Part shown: positions 25,868 through 35,500 of the stretch, one piece after another
Layout: every line of letters begins with the position of its first letter
Position numbering within the stretch: the first letter of the stretch is position 1
Assembly (NCBI GenBank): GCA_040218445.1
Contig: JAVJRK010000015.1
Coordinates: 1 to 64,000, forward strand
DNA: 64,000 bases
Direction: 5' to 3'
Origin: UBA1479 sp040218445
GTDB taxonomy: Bacteria > Pseudomonadota > Alphaproteobacteria > Rhodospirillales > Casp-alpha2
Notes under the pieces: generated by a model
Told to the model about the DNA's origin: nothing
The model's database searches: none
The model's input: the letters and a program-made list of their open reading frames with translations, nothing else
Made by a program: the position numbers and the translations under genes

Positions 25868-25929
25868 GGCAGGACGATAATGGACGGCAAACCATGCTCA
25901 GGGTGTAATTTCCAATATAATTGCAGATT

Positions 25930-25996
25930 ATTATCATTCTAGTGATTGATGTCACATGCTTGTCAGGTGGCGGGGGCATAATAGGTAATTATCATT
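25930..25996. repeat. Direct repeat ATTATCATT in an AT-rich control region
   Basis: ATTATCATT occurs at 25930-25938 and 25988-25996 in the 189-bp AT-rich gap before the small gene at 26057. The unit is half of a Fur consensus (AATGATAAT on the other strand), so paired metal-regulator sites are possible. No better match exists. Confidence 0.4.
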
Positions 25997-26056
25997 GACC
26001 TACTTCCCGAGGCGAGTGGCTGCGCCAAACGAAACGTCAACCGGCAAGGAACCATT

Positions 26057-26287
26057 ATGACCTTCGAAAGCAGAACCCGTCTGACCTCAGAAAACGACAA
26101 CCTCACGGCGCATGAACGCCTCCGGCGCGCAAGCCGGGCATTGGCAGAAGCCGTTGCCGCACAACAGGCTCAGGTTAAAACTTTCCAGAACACAATGAAT
26201 ACCTTGGGTCAGGCCGTGGACGGCTTGGAAAATTCGTTCCAGCAAGTTCACGACACCTTGACCATTCCGGTCGGCTCAAAAAACTAG
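26057..26287 (+). CDS. Small hydrophilic helical protein, unknown function
   Basis: The 76-residue protein has AAGGAA before its ATG and coding-like composition. It appears almost wholly alpha-helical: RLRRASRALAEAVAAQQAQVKTFQ followed by LGQAVDGLENSFQQVHDTL. This pattern would give a short coiled coil. It has no signal peptide, membrane segment or Cys. It is monocistronic, with direct repeats resembling Fur half-sites 60-130 bp upstream and a weak CCCCG/CGGGG hairpin just after the stop. No family is recognised. The 231 bp downstream (26288-26518) show nothing else. Confidence 0.65.
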   Translation: MTFESRTRLTSENDNLTAHERLRRASRALAEAVAAQQAQVKTFQNTMNTLGQAVDGLENSFQQVHDTLTIPVGSKN

Positions 26288-26518
26288 CACGCCGCCCCGG
26301 GTTGGTCGGGGTCGATGGTCTTGACGGCTATATCTGTGTGCGGCCGGCATGATGAGCGCTCTTCACCCGACAAATGTCGCAAATGATAAGCCGCTGACAC
26401 CATCTGGCCGGTGCCCCGTATCTCGTCTGTTTCCTTAAACGATATGGGTATGGACAGATTTCTATGGCAATCTGGCCTCATTGACGGCAGCCGGGATTAA
26501 TTCTTTATCCAGGGTATT

Positions 26519-27457
26519 TTACTCAGGCAAGGGAATGAACTCGTCATCACCCGGTACTTTGTCAAACCGCCCATTCTTCCAATCTTCCTTGGCCTGTTCG
26601 ATCCGGTCTTGCGAGTGTGAGACGAAATTCCAGAACATATGGCGTGGCTGATTTGGGCGGGCGTCGGGCGCCCTGTCCAACGGTGCGCCCCCCAACACCA
26701 TGACCTTGGCCGGAGTTTGAGCGCGGATTTGAATGTCACTGCCTTCATGGAAGATAACGGTCTGGCCTGCTTCGAAGTCCTGACCATTGATCGTCACCTT
26801 GCCCTCGGCGACATGGGCCGCCCGTTCTGCGTGATCAGGGGGCAGGATGAACGTGGCGGAATCAGTTAGGCGGATATCGGCATAAAAAATGGGAGAGAAG
26901 AACGCGACCGGCGAGCGATATCCCGACAACGTCCCGGCGATAAGGGTGACCGAGGCGCCGTTTTCGGCCCACGCAGGTAATTGGTCCGCCGTGTAATGGA
27001 CGAAAGACGGGTCCGTCTCTTCATGGTCGATGGGCAGGGCGACCCAGGCCTGGAGCCCGAATAACGGCCCGCCGGTTTCTCTCACGGCTTGCGGTGTGCG
27101 TTCCGAATGGACGATGCCGCGGCCGGCGGTCATCCAATTGACTTCGCCGGGGCGGATGATCATGTCAAAGCCAAGGCTGTCCTTGTGGCCGATGGCACCA
27201 TCGTAAAGATACGTGATGGTAGCGAGCCCGATATGCGGATGAGGACGGACATCGATACCCTGATCCGGGGCCATGACGGCGGGCCCCATCTGGTCCAGAA
27301 ACACGAAGGGGCCGACGCTGCGCCTCAGGCGTGACGGCAAGGACCGCCGGACGAGCAGTCCACCGATGTCATGTTCTTTGGGCGTGATGACCAGATCGAT
27401 CGCGCTGTCCGTTGCCTCCGCACCACATTCCGGGTCTTCACATGGCTGCCAGCTCAT
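26519..27457 (-). CDS. Pirin-family bicupin protein
   Basis: The 312-residue protein has the pirin N-terminal cupin with the metal-binding motif DVRPHPHIGLATITYLYDGAIGHKDSLG (His-x-His and distal His). A second set of ligands is visible in GEVNWMTAGRGIVHSE, and the pirin C-terminal cupin follows (FHEGSDIQIRAQTPAKVMVLGG). Pirins bind Fe; some have quercetinase activity and others act as redox-sensing partners. The ATG at 27457 has GGAG 6 nt upstream and begins 13 bp after the aldehyde oxidoreductase stop, so the two genes form an operon. A TTG 24 bp earlier is the alternative start. Confidence 0.9.
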   Translation of the reverse strand: MSWQPCEDPECGAEATDSAIDLVITPKEHDIGGLLVRRSLPSRLRRSVGPFVFLDQMGPAVMAPDQGIDVRPHPHIGLATITYLYDGAIGHKDSLGFDMIIRPGEVNWMTAGRGIVHSERTPQAVRETGGPLFGLQAWVALPIDHEETDPSFVHYTADQLPAWAENGASVTLIAGTLSGYRSPVAFFSPIFYADIRLTDSATFILPPDHAERAAHVAEGKVTINGQDFEAGQTVIFHEGSDIQIRAQTPAKVMVLGGAPLDRAPDARPNQPRHMFWNFVSHSQDRIEQAKEDWKNGRFDKVPGDDEFIPLPE

Positions 27458-27470
27458 CCCGATCTCCGCG

Positions 27471-29183
27471 TCAACTCGCAAGCCAGCGTTCGCGGACTTC
27501 GTTCACCGCATCGGCATGGTGGCGGGCCATCTTCATGGTCGGTGCCAGGGGCTCCTGGTAGAAAAAGTCGGGCAGTTCGTCATCGTCGGCATCGAACCCG
27601 GCGGCTTTGTTGAATTTTTCCTCCAAAACCAGGGTTTCCTTACCCAGACGGTCGAAGAACTCGGTTTCCAGTTCCGTGCCGACGGCATCGTTGATGGCCG
27701 TGACGATCAGTTCCGGATTCACGTTGGTCACGGAGCGGCCGAACACGCAAATGCCGAGCGAATCCACCGCCGCGCATTTGGCCTGGATATTCAGGCTTTC
27801 AACGGCCAGTTCCTCGGTCGATTTTCCGGCACATTCAAAAGCCGGAAGATTACCCGTGGTGTGATCGGCACCTTGAGCCGTCAGCATCATGGAGATGCCC
27901 GTGACTTCGATGACCCGGGGGTCATAGGCGCTGATCGTCTGCTTTTTGATGATCGGCAGGCGGGTGATGCCGTAATGCTCGCCCACTCGGGCGGTTCCCT
28001 GGGCCAGGATTTTCCCGCGCTCGTTGCCGTCGCGGATATCGGCCAGGGCTTCGAGCATGAAGTTCTCGTCCCCGTATTCGCCGTGTCCCGCATCCATCAG
28101 CGCACCCAGCATGCCGCCCGTTTCAATGGTGTCGATGGCAAGATCATTGGCCACGGCATTGACGCGCGCGACCTGATCAGGATGGGTCAGGCCGCAGTTC
28201 GTGCCAAGCAATCCGATGGTCTCGTATTCCAGCGGAGCCACCAGCTCGTTGCCGTTTTCGTCGGCATAGACGTTTGAGCATTTGATCAGGCAGCCGGGCA
28301 TGCAGGCATGGGTGGTTTCGCCGCCCCGTTCCAGGTTCTGTTCACGGATGTAGTCGCCGCCCATGAGCAGGCGTTCCTTGGACGTATCTACCTGCTGTCC
28401 TTGGCGGAAGTTCTGCACCGGCAGGCCGCCCAGGTGGTTGATCACGTCGGCCACCAGGGCCGTGCCGCGCGCGCCCAGGTTTTGGGTTGCGGGGTCTTCC
28501 TTGATCATGCCGCCATAGGTTTTCAATGACTGCATGAATTTTTTGCGTTCGTGGAATTCAGGCATCTTGTGCTTGTCGCAGACGATGGCCTTGACCTTTT
28601 TAGACCCCATGACGGCACCCACGCCGCCGCGCGCGCAAATGCGGGTGGGGCGGCCTTCGGGGTCGGTGAACACGATTCCGGCCAGCAGACCGCCGTATTC
28701 GCCGACCGGGCTGCAGATGCCGAGCGAGACCTTGTCGCCGTATTTTTCGAACAGCATATCCGCCGTCTCGAACACACCCTTGCCCAAATAGGGGGTTGCG
28801 TCCTCGAAGGTGATCTCGCCTTCCAGCGGGATGCGGATCACGACCCAATCGTCCGATTGGTTTTCCAAGGTCACCCCGGCGATGCCCAGCTGTCCCATGG
28901 CGAAAGCCATGGTGCCGCCGCCGTTGGATTCCTTGATGCCGCCGGTCAGCGGACTTTTACAACCGATGCTGATGCGGTTGCCGTTGGAAAAGTTCGAGCC
29001 GGCGAACGGACCGGCGGAAATGATCAGCGGATTTTCCGCACTCAAGGGATCGACCTTGGCCAAATCCCGGTCGACCAGCGTCTTTGCGATCAGGTATCTG
29101 CCGGCGCGGGCCAGATCTTCGCCCGAAAGCTCGGTGCTCTTAACGGAGTGGGTGGAAAGGTCAATGGTCAGATATTTCCGCAT
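27471..29183 (-). CDS. Aldehyde ferredoxin oxidoreductase (AOR) family tungsten/molybdopterin enzyme
   Basis: The 570-residue protein matches the AOR family: N-terminal GPFAGSNFSNGNRISIGCKSPLTGG binds the pterin, and CARGGVGAVMGSKKVKAIV is a family hallmark. A Cys cluster near residue 290 (CMPGCLIKC) plus a later Cys in LGICVFGRS would hold the 4Fe-4S cluster. AORs use a tungsten bis-pterin cofactor to oxidise aldehydes to acids with ferredoxin, or run the reverse reaction. The first cluster spacing here is CX3CX3C rather than the CX2CX3C of the Pyrococcus enzyme. It is followed by the pirin gene. No cofactor or tungstate-transport genes are in view. Confidence 0.9.
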   Translation of the reverse strand: MRKYLTIDLSTHSVKSTELSGEDLARAGRYLIAKTLVDRDLAKVDPLSAENPLIISAGPFAGSNFSNGNRISIGCKSPLTGGIKESNGGGTMAFAMGQLGIAGVTLENQSDDWVVIRIPLEGEITFEDATPYLGKGVFETADMLFEKYGDKVSLGICSPVGEYGGLLAGIVFTDPEGRPTRICARGGVGAVMGSKKVKAIVCDKHKMPEFHERKKFMQSLKTYGGMIKEDPATQNLGARGTALVADVINHLGGLPVQNFRQGQQVDTSKERLLMGGDYIREQNLERGGETTHACMPGCLIKCSNVYADENGNELVAPLEYETIGLLGTNCGLTHPDQVARVNAVANDLAIDTIETGGMLGALMDAGHGEYGDENFMLEALADIRDGNERGKILAQGTARVGEHYGITRLPIIKKQTISAYDPRVIEVTGISMMLTAQGADHTTGNLPAFECAGKSTEELAVESLNIQAKCAAVDSLGICVFGRSVTNVNPELIVTAINDAVGTELETEFFDRLGKETLVLEEKFNKAAGFDADDDELPDFFYQEPLAPTMKMARHHADAVNEVRERWLAS

Positions 29184-29333
29184 GGTTCGTTCGGTCCTCA
29201 GGTCTTGGCCGTGTTTTTGCTCCGCCGTGTCGGTGACCGTCTTGCGTTCAGGCCAAGTGGCGAAGCCATCGAATGTGCATTCTAAAATGGGGGCGTCGCC
29301 CTGAAAATACCAGGATTTCCACGCTCAAGGGCG

Positions 29334-31313
29334 TTAGCGGTCACCCGTGTCGTATCCGAACCGCTCGATAAAAGGCCGCAGACGGGAAAGATAAGGCGCC
29401 ATGTGGAGTTCATAAGTGCGCCAACGGCCCAAGGCATCCATGTCCTGAACCTCTGCGGCATCGGAGGCAAGAACGCCCTCGTCCCAGGGAATGCCAAGGA
29501 AGTCCAGTAGGCCGCGGGCAGCGGGCTCGAAACCGGCAGCAAGGTCTTCGTCGCGGATTTCATGGACATTCAGGTTGAGTGTTTCACACTGTGTCTGCCA
29601 AAGGTCCATCACGTCTTCATAAAACCGGACCGTATCTTCCAGACGGGTGAAATGAACGGTTCCGGAATTCAGGTCGAACGGCTGCATGAAACTGCTGAGG
29701 CAGACATCGCAGGGATGGCGGAGCGCTAAAATGAATTTGGCACCCGGGAACAGCCGATGGATCAGCCCCGCATCCAGGATATTCAAGGGAAGCTTATCGA
29801 TCAGCAATGCAGAGGGATCACGCATGATGGTGCGGTCAACCGCATCGAAGTAGGTTTGCCGTAGCTCATCCAATAGGCTGTCCGGCAATTCGAATAGATT
29901 GGCCGGGAAGGCAGCGCTCTGCACGAATAAGTGATTACGCACGGACGACAGCGTTTCCGATTTTTCCATCACCTGGATCGCCGGATGGGCATCCATGATC
30001 TGGTCGAGAAAGGTGGTCCCTGTCCAAGGGAAGCGGACCAAGAATGTTGGTTCGGCGCCTGCGTTCTGATCAGTTGATTTCGAAGCTGGTTTCGCGCCGG
30101 GGCTGTCGAATGCCTGACGTAGGCGTTTCAGATATTCCCCAGATTGGGTGCGGAAGATTTCTGCCGATTGCTTGTCCTGGGCAAGAAAGGCGTTTCCGTG
30201 CTCGAAATTCTCGATCGCGTCGCCGGGACGGCCTTGTTGCTCATATAGAAATCCACGTTCGAAATGAATTTCGCCCTGTGCTGCGGATGTTGCCAACGTG
30301 CCGGTATCCAGCCCGTTCAGGCGCGCCAGGGCTTTTTCATGATCGCCTGCCCGTCGTTCCAGACGTGCCGCCATCAAATTCACGGCCGGATGGCCCGGGT
30401 CGGCTTCAAGCGCAGGGCCAATCGTCGCCCAGGCGTCATCCAGGCGATTCATACGTTCAAGAAGCCGTCCTAATTCAGCGCGGTGATCCGAGGATTGCGG
30501 TTCAATGCTGACCGTTTTTTGAAAACATTTCAGAGCCCCTTCCGCATCACCTTTTGCACGAAGGGCGCGCCCTTGTGCGTACAAAAGTTCCATGTCCTCT
30601 GGATGTACGTCTAATAGAGTTGCAAAGGTTTCAACGGCGACATCAAGGTCGCCCAACTGCGTCACGACCCGTCCATAGAGGAACATCAGGTCTTCATCCT
30701 TCGGAGCAAGACGCAATGCATCTTCGCAAGCTTTTCTGGACAGCACGAATTGTTTGGCCTCGAACGCTGCGTGGCCAAGCATTTTCAGGGCTTCAAGGTC
30801 TTGGGGGGCCCGTTGGGCGACGTATTCAAAGGCCGCGGATGCCTTGGCGATCTGACGTTGATTGAAATATGCCTGACCCAGGTTGAAATGGGCATTCAGG
30901 TTGTCGGGGTCCAATTCGGTGGCGCGTTTGTAGTGGGCGGCGGCCTGACTGACCTGCCGGTCATCACGGTAGGCGTTCCCCAGATTATAATGGACATGCG
31001 CTGCATCTGGTTCGATTTCCAAGGCTCGATGGAAATGGCGAATGGCCGCGTTGATGCGGCCGGATTGCCGCAAGGCACAGCCATACAGGTCATGTGCCTC
31101 GGCCGAGCCGGGGGCCAGGTCCGTCAGTTGTTTCAGGCTATCCGTGGCGGCAGTGGATTTGTCTTGCTGCAGTCGAGCCAGTGAAAGCAGGTGCAGGATA
31201 TTGGGGTTGCCTGGAACGGCTTCGGCCAATTCCTCAAGGCGTGCTTCGGCACCTGGAAAATCGCCCGATTGGTAAAGCTGGGCCGCGGCCTGGAATTGCT
31301 GTTCTGCGTCCAT
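29334..31313 (-). CDS. TPR-repeat sulfotransferase
   Basis: The 659-residue protein has about eleven TPR units over residues 1-400 (for example AHVHYNLGNAYRDDRQVSQAAAHYKRATELDPD), followed by a PAPS-dependent sulfotransferase domain. The 5'-phosphosulfate loop appears as RFPWTGTTFLDQIMDAHP, where the usual R-S-G-T is W-T-G-T. The 3'-phosphate segment is FPGAKFILALRHPCDVCLSSFM. No signal peptide is seen, so it is probably cytoplasmic, acting on a polysaccharide, peptide or lipid acceptor. It lies 37 bp after the next TPR gene on the same strand. Confidence 0.87.
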   Translation of the reverse strand: MDAEQQFQAAAQLYQSGDFPGAEARLEELAEAVPGNPNILHLLSLARLQQDKSTAATDSLKQLTDLAPGSAEAHDLYGCALRQSGRINAAIRHFHRALEIEPDAAHVHYNLGNAYRDDRQVSQAAAHYKRATELDPDNLNAHFNLGQAYFNQRQIAKASAAFEYVAQRAPQDLEALKMLGHAAFEAKQFVLSRKACEDALRLAPKDEDLMFLYGRVVTQLGDLDVAVETFATLLDVHPEDMELLYAQGRALRAKGDAEGALKCFQKTVSIEPQSSDHRAELGRLLERMNRLDDAWATIGPALEADPGHPAVNLMAARLERRAGDHEKALARLNGLDTGTLATSAAQGEIHFERGFLYEQQGRPGDAIENFEHGNAFLAQDKQSAEIFRTQSGEYLKRLRQAFDSPGAKPASKSTDQNAGAEPTFLVRFPWTGTTFLDQIMDAHPAIQVMEKSETLSSVRNHLFVQSAAFPANLFELPDSLLDELRQTYFDAVDRTIMRDPSALLIDKLPLNILDAGLIHRLFPGAKFILALRHPCDVCLSSFMQPFDLNSGTVHFTRLEDTVRFYEDVMDLWQTQCETLNLNVHEIRDEDLAAGFEPAARGLLDFLGIPWDEGVLASDAAEVQDMDALGRWRTYELHMAPYLSRLRPFIERFGYDTGDR

Positions 31314-31350
31314 GTTCCGGTTTGATTTCGGCGTATCGCCGCTGTGGGGT

Positions 31351-33852
31351 TCAGGAAAAAGGCAGATCGATCAGGCTGAAATGGTTTTCCAACCCTTGAC
31401 CGCCCGGAGTGTCTACGACCGACCGAAGGTCCGGGTCAATGCGGAATGCGGCCTGCCGGTCACTTTCGGCGCCATCCGTATCGACCCGGGCGGATCGGGC
31501 CGCCCCGCGCCGTAGATAGGCCATGGCGAAGCTGCCGTCGATGTTAAGGGCCCGCGTGAAGTGATCGATGGCATCGCCGTAACGGCGCTTGATCATTTCC
31601 GTTTCGGCAAGACCGGCCCAGGCGGCGGCATCGCCGGCGTTCATCTCTGTTGCCTTCTTGAAATCGGCATAGGCGTCATCGATCTGGTTCAAGGCCAGCC
31701 GCGCGAACCCTCGGATTCTCAACTGGACCGACGTCGGTTTTCTTTCAACCATCAATTTGGTCGCGGCGGTGACGGCCTGATCCGCCTTGCCATGGCGCAG
31801 CATCAGGTCTGCCTCGAGCGTTCGAAGCCAAACGTCATGAGGTGCTGCCGCGAGCCCCCGCGCCAGGTTTTCCGCGGCACCGTTGAGGTCGTCCGTACGC
31901 AGGTGTAGAAACACCAGCACCCCATGGGGTTCGGCATCGCCAGGGGAAAGCGGGACCAGGCGATGATAAGCCGCCGAGGCTTCCCCCCAGCGCCCGCCGA
32001 ATAACAGGGCGCGCGCCTTTTCCCGCAGCGAGCGTGCCTGATAGGGCTGTTTCCTTTTCGCCATGTCGAAATCGGCGACGGCGGCGTCCGTTTTGTTCAA
32101 ATGCCGGTAGGCCTTGCCGCGCAGGATCAACGCCTCGAAATCCAATTCTCCGCTGTTGCCGCCTTCGGCGATCACGGCCGTGGCATCGTCGATGGCGCGG
32201 TCGATATATCCCGCTTTCAGGCTGGCTTGCCCCCGCGTCAATAGGGCGCCGATATCCTTGGGATGGATGTCCAGAACCCTGTTCAGGTCGGCAAGGGCGC
32301 CTTCGTGGTCCCCCATCGCCATGGCGGCTTCCGCACGCTGGCGGCGTGCTGCCAGATCGTCCGGGCGCGCTTCCAGGACACGGGTTAGATCATGATGCGC
32401 GCTTGCCGGATGCAGGGCTTCCATATTCAAGGTCGCCCGCTGCTTCAATGCGGCGAGGTTCCCGGGTTGGCGCTGTAGCACCTGATCCAGGTCGGCAAGC
32501 GCGTTATTCGGCCGGCGCAAGGTGGCGTAGGATATCCCCCGGATCAATCGGGCTTCGATGTTTTCCGGCTCCAATGCCAAGGCGGCGGTCATGGTCTGCA
32601 CCGTATGGGCGAGTTCTCCTAAGCGAAAGTAGGCTTGTCCGCGTTTGACCAGTGCTGGCGTATGGGTCGGGGCATAGCGAAGAACCGCGTTCATGTCGTC
32701 GACGACGGCGGAAAAATTTTCCAGACCGAACTGAATATCTGCGCGCCTGAAACGGGCATCCGTATTGGAGGGGGCATTGTCGACGGCAGAGCCCAGGTCG
32801 TCCAAGGCCAATCCGGGTTTGTCTTGTCGCAGATGAATACGGGCACGCAGCATGTAATGGCTGCTGTTCGCGGGCGCCAAGGCAACGGCCTGATCGACAT
32901 CGTCGAGCGCGAGTTGAAGTTGCGACATTTTAAGGAACGTTTCGGCGCGCAGGGCCCAGGCCGCATCAGACCTGGGGACGGCTTCCAGCGATGCGGAAAG
33001 GTCGGTGCGGGCGGCATCCAATTGCTCGTCGGCAAGATAGGACTGCCCCCGAAGGCGCAGAAGGTCCGCATCACCCGGGGCCATTTCCAGGGCTTCGCCG
33101 AAATCGGCAATGGCCAGTCCGTATTCCTCAACGGCGAAATGGACCAACCCCCGCTCGCGGAAACCTTCCAATGGCTGCCGGGTCTCACGGATCGATAAAT
33201 CCAAATCAGCGATCGCCAGCAGATGAAGCCCCATGCGGCGGAACAAGGCGCCGCGTGCCAACAAGGCTTCGCCGCTGCCGGGGGCCAGGCGGATGGCCGT
33301 ATTCAAGTCGGCCCGCGCCAACTGATAACTTCCAGCCCCTGTATGCGCCTTGCCGCGTTGGACCAGAGCATCGACGTGGTGAGGGGCGATATCAATCGCA
33401 TCAGAAGACGATTGGGATGCCTCACCATACCGCCGAAGGGCGTTAAGGATACGGGCGCGCAAGGCCAGCGCGTCCGCATTGCGGGGCGCCAGCGCCAGCG
33501 CCGCGTCGATATCTTCAAGCGCGACACTTCCCCGCCCGGCGGCATGGTTGATGCGGGCCCTTAGGAAATGTACCCGCTTGCGCCGTGGGGTCAGGCGTAC
33601 GGCGCGGTTCAGGTCGCTTAGGGCTTTGTCGAGAAACCCCTCGTCGGTCAGGGCCTCTGCACGGTTGATGAAAAGGTCCGCGAATTTATCCGGGTCGGTT
33701 TCGCCCTGATTGATGGCTTCCGTGCAGGAGAACACGCGCATGGCGGCCGGCAGCGCGCCGTCCCTGCACTCAGGCGCCTGCGCGCCTGCCGGCAAAGATG
33801 CCGAGGCTGCCCAGGCCAGGACGAGCAGGGGGGTCCCCCGGATCAGCTTCAT
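31351..33852 (-). CDS. Exported TPR-repeat protein
   Basis: The 833-residue protein starts with a signal peptide (LLVLAWAASASLPAGAQA) and then consists of roughly twenty consecutive TPR-like units with consensus phrases such as ALADLNRVLDIHPKDIGALLTRGQA. It is probably a periplasmic scaffold, with no catalytic domain visible. GAGGGGAAG stands just before the ATG. It is the first gene of a pair with the TPR sulfotransferase, which suggests joint involvement in making or exporting a sulfated envelope product. Confidence 0.82.
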   Translation of the reverse strand: MKLIRGTPLLVLAWAASASLPAGAQAPECRDGALPAAMRVFSCTEAINQGETDPDKFADLFINRAEALTDEGFLDKALSDLNRAVRLTPRRKRVHFLRARINHAAGRGSVALEDIDAALALAPRNADALALRARILNALRRYGEASQSSSDAIDIAPHHVDALVQRGKAHTGAGSYQLARADLNTAIRLAPGSGEALLARGALFRRMGLHLLAIADLDLSIRETRQPLEGFRERGLVHFAVEEYGLAIADFGEALEMAPGDADLLRLRGQSYLADEQLDAARTDLSASLEAVPRSDAAWALRAETFLKMSQLQLALDDVDQAVALAPANSSHYMLRARIHLRQDKPGLALDDLGSAVDNAPSNTDARFRRADIQFGLENFSAVVDDMNAVLRYAPTHTPALVKRGQAYFRLGELAHTVQTMTAALALEPENIEARLIRGISYATLRRPNNALADLDQVLQRQPGNLAALKQRATLNMEALHPASAHHDLTRVLEARPDDLAARRQRAEAAMAMGDHEGALADLNRVLDIHPKDIGALLTRGQASLKAGYIDRAIDDATAVIAEGGNSGELDFEALILRGKAYRHLNKTDAAVADFDMAKRKQPYQARSLREKARALLFGGRWGEASAAYHRLVPLSPGDAEPHGVLVFLHLRTDDLNGAAENLARGLAAAPHDVWLRTLEADLMLRHGKADQAVTAATKLMVERKPTSVQLRIRGFARLALNQIDDAYADFKKATEMNAGDAAAWAGLAETEMIKRRYGDAIDHFTRALNIDGSFAMAYLRRGAARSARVDTDGAESDRQAAFRIDPDLRSVVDTPGGQGLENHFSLIDLPFS

Positions 33853-33928
33853 CTTCCCCTCGTTTCTGCCAAGTATCGAAAATTCTTAGCAAAAAACGGG
33901 CAGGAACACCATCCGGGGGTGCTGGAGA

Positions 33929-34672
33929 TCAGGTTTCCGTGCCGCCGTTGACCTGAATCAATTGGCCGTTCATGAAGCCGCCCTGATCGGACACCAGATA
34001 GGAAACCATGCCGGCGATTTCTTCCGGCGTGCCGAGGCGCCCGACGGGAACGCGGGCCTTCATGGAGGCGATGTGTTCCGCCATGGCCGGATCGGAATGA
34101 TCGCCTGCGATGGGGCCGGATGAAATGATGTTGGTGGTGATGCCCTTGGGGCCGAATTCCTTGCCCAAGGCCTTCGTCAGGCCCCAGGATCCGTGCTTGG
34201 ACACGCTCACATGGGCCCGCCCGTTATATCCATGGATTGCGTTCATGCCGGCGAAATTGACGATCCGGCCCCAACCGCGTTCGACCATGCCCGGCAGGCA
34301 GGCACGGCTCAGCCGGAAGGCGGCGTTCATGTTGACGTCCAGAACACGCTCCCAGATTTCGTCGGTGATGTCGGTGAAGGTATGGGACGGCCGGATTGCG
34401 GCATTGTTGATCAGAACATCAATGCCGCCGAAATGGCTGATGGCTTCCGCCGCCATGGCATCGCAGGCGGACTTGTCGCCGACATCTGCCATGACGACCA
34501 GGGCGTCAACGCCCAATGCGCGGGCTTCCTCGGCGGTGGTATCGCAAGAGGTGCGGTCGCTGGAGCCATTGACCACGACGTTGAAGCCGCTTTCCGCCAG
34601 GGCCAAAAGACAAGCCCGGCCAATATTCTTTCCCGATCCGGTGACCAGGGCCGCGCGCTTACGTTCACTCAT
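33929..34672 (-). CDS. SDR-fold oxidoreductase-like protein lacking the catalytic Ser and Tyr
   Basis: The 247-residue protein has the short-chain dehydrogenase Rossmann fold: TGSGKNIGRACLLALAESGF for dinucleotide binding, DVGDK and LINNAAIRP. The active-site Tyr of YxxxK is Val in RAHVSVSKHG (Lys kept), and the catalytic Ser region reads VNFAGMNAIHG with no Ser at the usual place. It may bind a nucleotide without acting as a classical reductase, or use another mechanism. GGAGG lies 9 nt before the ATG. It is 136 bp downstream of the PAS gene on the same strand. Confidence 0.85.
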   Translation of the reverse strand: MSERKRAALVTGSGKNIGRACLLALAESGFNVVVNGSSDRTSCDTTAEEARALGVDALVVMADVGDKSACDAMAAEAISHFGGIDVLINNAAIRPSHTFTDITDEIWERVLDVNMNAAFRLSRACLPGMVERGWGRIVNFAGMNAIHGYNGRAHVSVSKHGSWGLTKALGKEFGPKGITTNIISSGPIAGDHSDPAMAEHIASMKARVPVGRLGTPEEIAGMVSYLVSDQGGFMNGQLIQVNGGTET

Positions 34673-34808
34673 GAATGGTATCCTCCCGGAAGTATTGCCG
34701 AGGCCCTATAAGCCCCGGAAGTGTTTCCGTGACCCTAAGCAAGGTGATGGCAACTGGCAAGCGGGCTTGAAGGGATTTGTGTGGGGGCGGGGTGCCGGGT
34801 GATGCAGG

Positions 34809-35360
34809 TCAGTCGGCAGCTACGTTCGCTTTGTCCGAGAACAGGGTTTTCAGGGAATCCGAAAGGTTTCTGCGGCCGACAAAGGAAAACATATGGGTGA
34901 TGTTCTCGCCGTCTTCGGACAGCGGCATGCGAAGGGATTGAAGCGGCTGTTCCACGCCTTCATATGTATTTAGGAAAACCAACGGCCGGCGTTTATCCAT
35001 GACGGTCATATATTGTTGGGTCAAAAGAGTGGCAGCCCATGCATCGGCCATGTCGGTCGGTTTCTTCCCGGTGTAATCGTGTCGGTGATATTGGGTATGT
35101 CCGGAGCCCCAATAGCGATAGATGAATTCCGGCGGGTTGCCGACAACATCCAGAACCAGCACGTAGGGCAAGACCTTGGCCGGCAGTTCGTGCAGATGAA
35201 AATCCGTCCAGCGGGCCGTGAACGCGGCACCTTTTACGCTGGTCCAATAGTCCATGCAGGCATTGATGCCGGGATCGTCGATGGATTCCGGCTCCACAGC
35301 CTCTGACTTGATGACGGGCCGCATTTGGCCGTCCAGCGAGATGGGGGGAAGGGTCTTCAT
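34809..35360 (-). CDS. PAS_5-type PAS domain protein
   Basis: The 183-residue protein resembles the alphaproteobacterial PAS_5 family. Features are DPGINACMDYWTSVKG, FIYRYWGSGHTQYHRHDYTGKKPTDM and LQSLRMPLSEDGENITHMF. These stand-alone PAS proteins have no output domain and their role is unknown; several occur per genome in Rhodospirillales. It is encoded on the same strand as the PilZ gene upstream and the SDR gene downstream. Confidence 0.8.
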   Translation of the reverse strand: MKTLPPISLDGQMRPVIKSEAVEPESIDDPGINACMDYWTSVKGAAFTARWTDFHLHELPAKVLPYVLVLDVVGNPPEFIYRYWGSGHTQYHRHDYTGKKPTDMADAWAATLLTQQYMTVMDKRRPLVFLNTYEGVEQPLQSLRMPLSEDGENITHMFSFVGRRNLSDSLKTLFSDKANVAAD

Positions 35361-35500
35361 ATCACCGTATGTCTTGAATGGCCGACGGTTGATGTAAGTT
35401 GTCGGTTTATTAGGTGATTCTACAGCGGCTTACGATCCGCCGGTAACCCTGACTTTGGTCTATGTCGCAAGGTTGGCTGTTTGATTGCGCGGGCCGGTTT

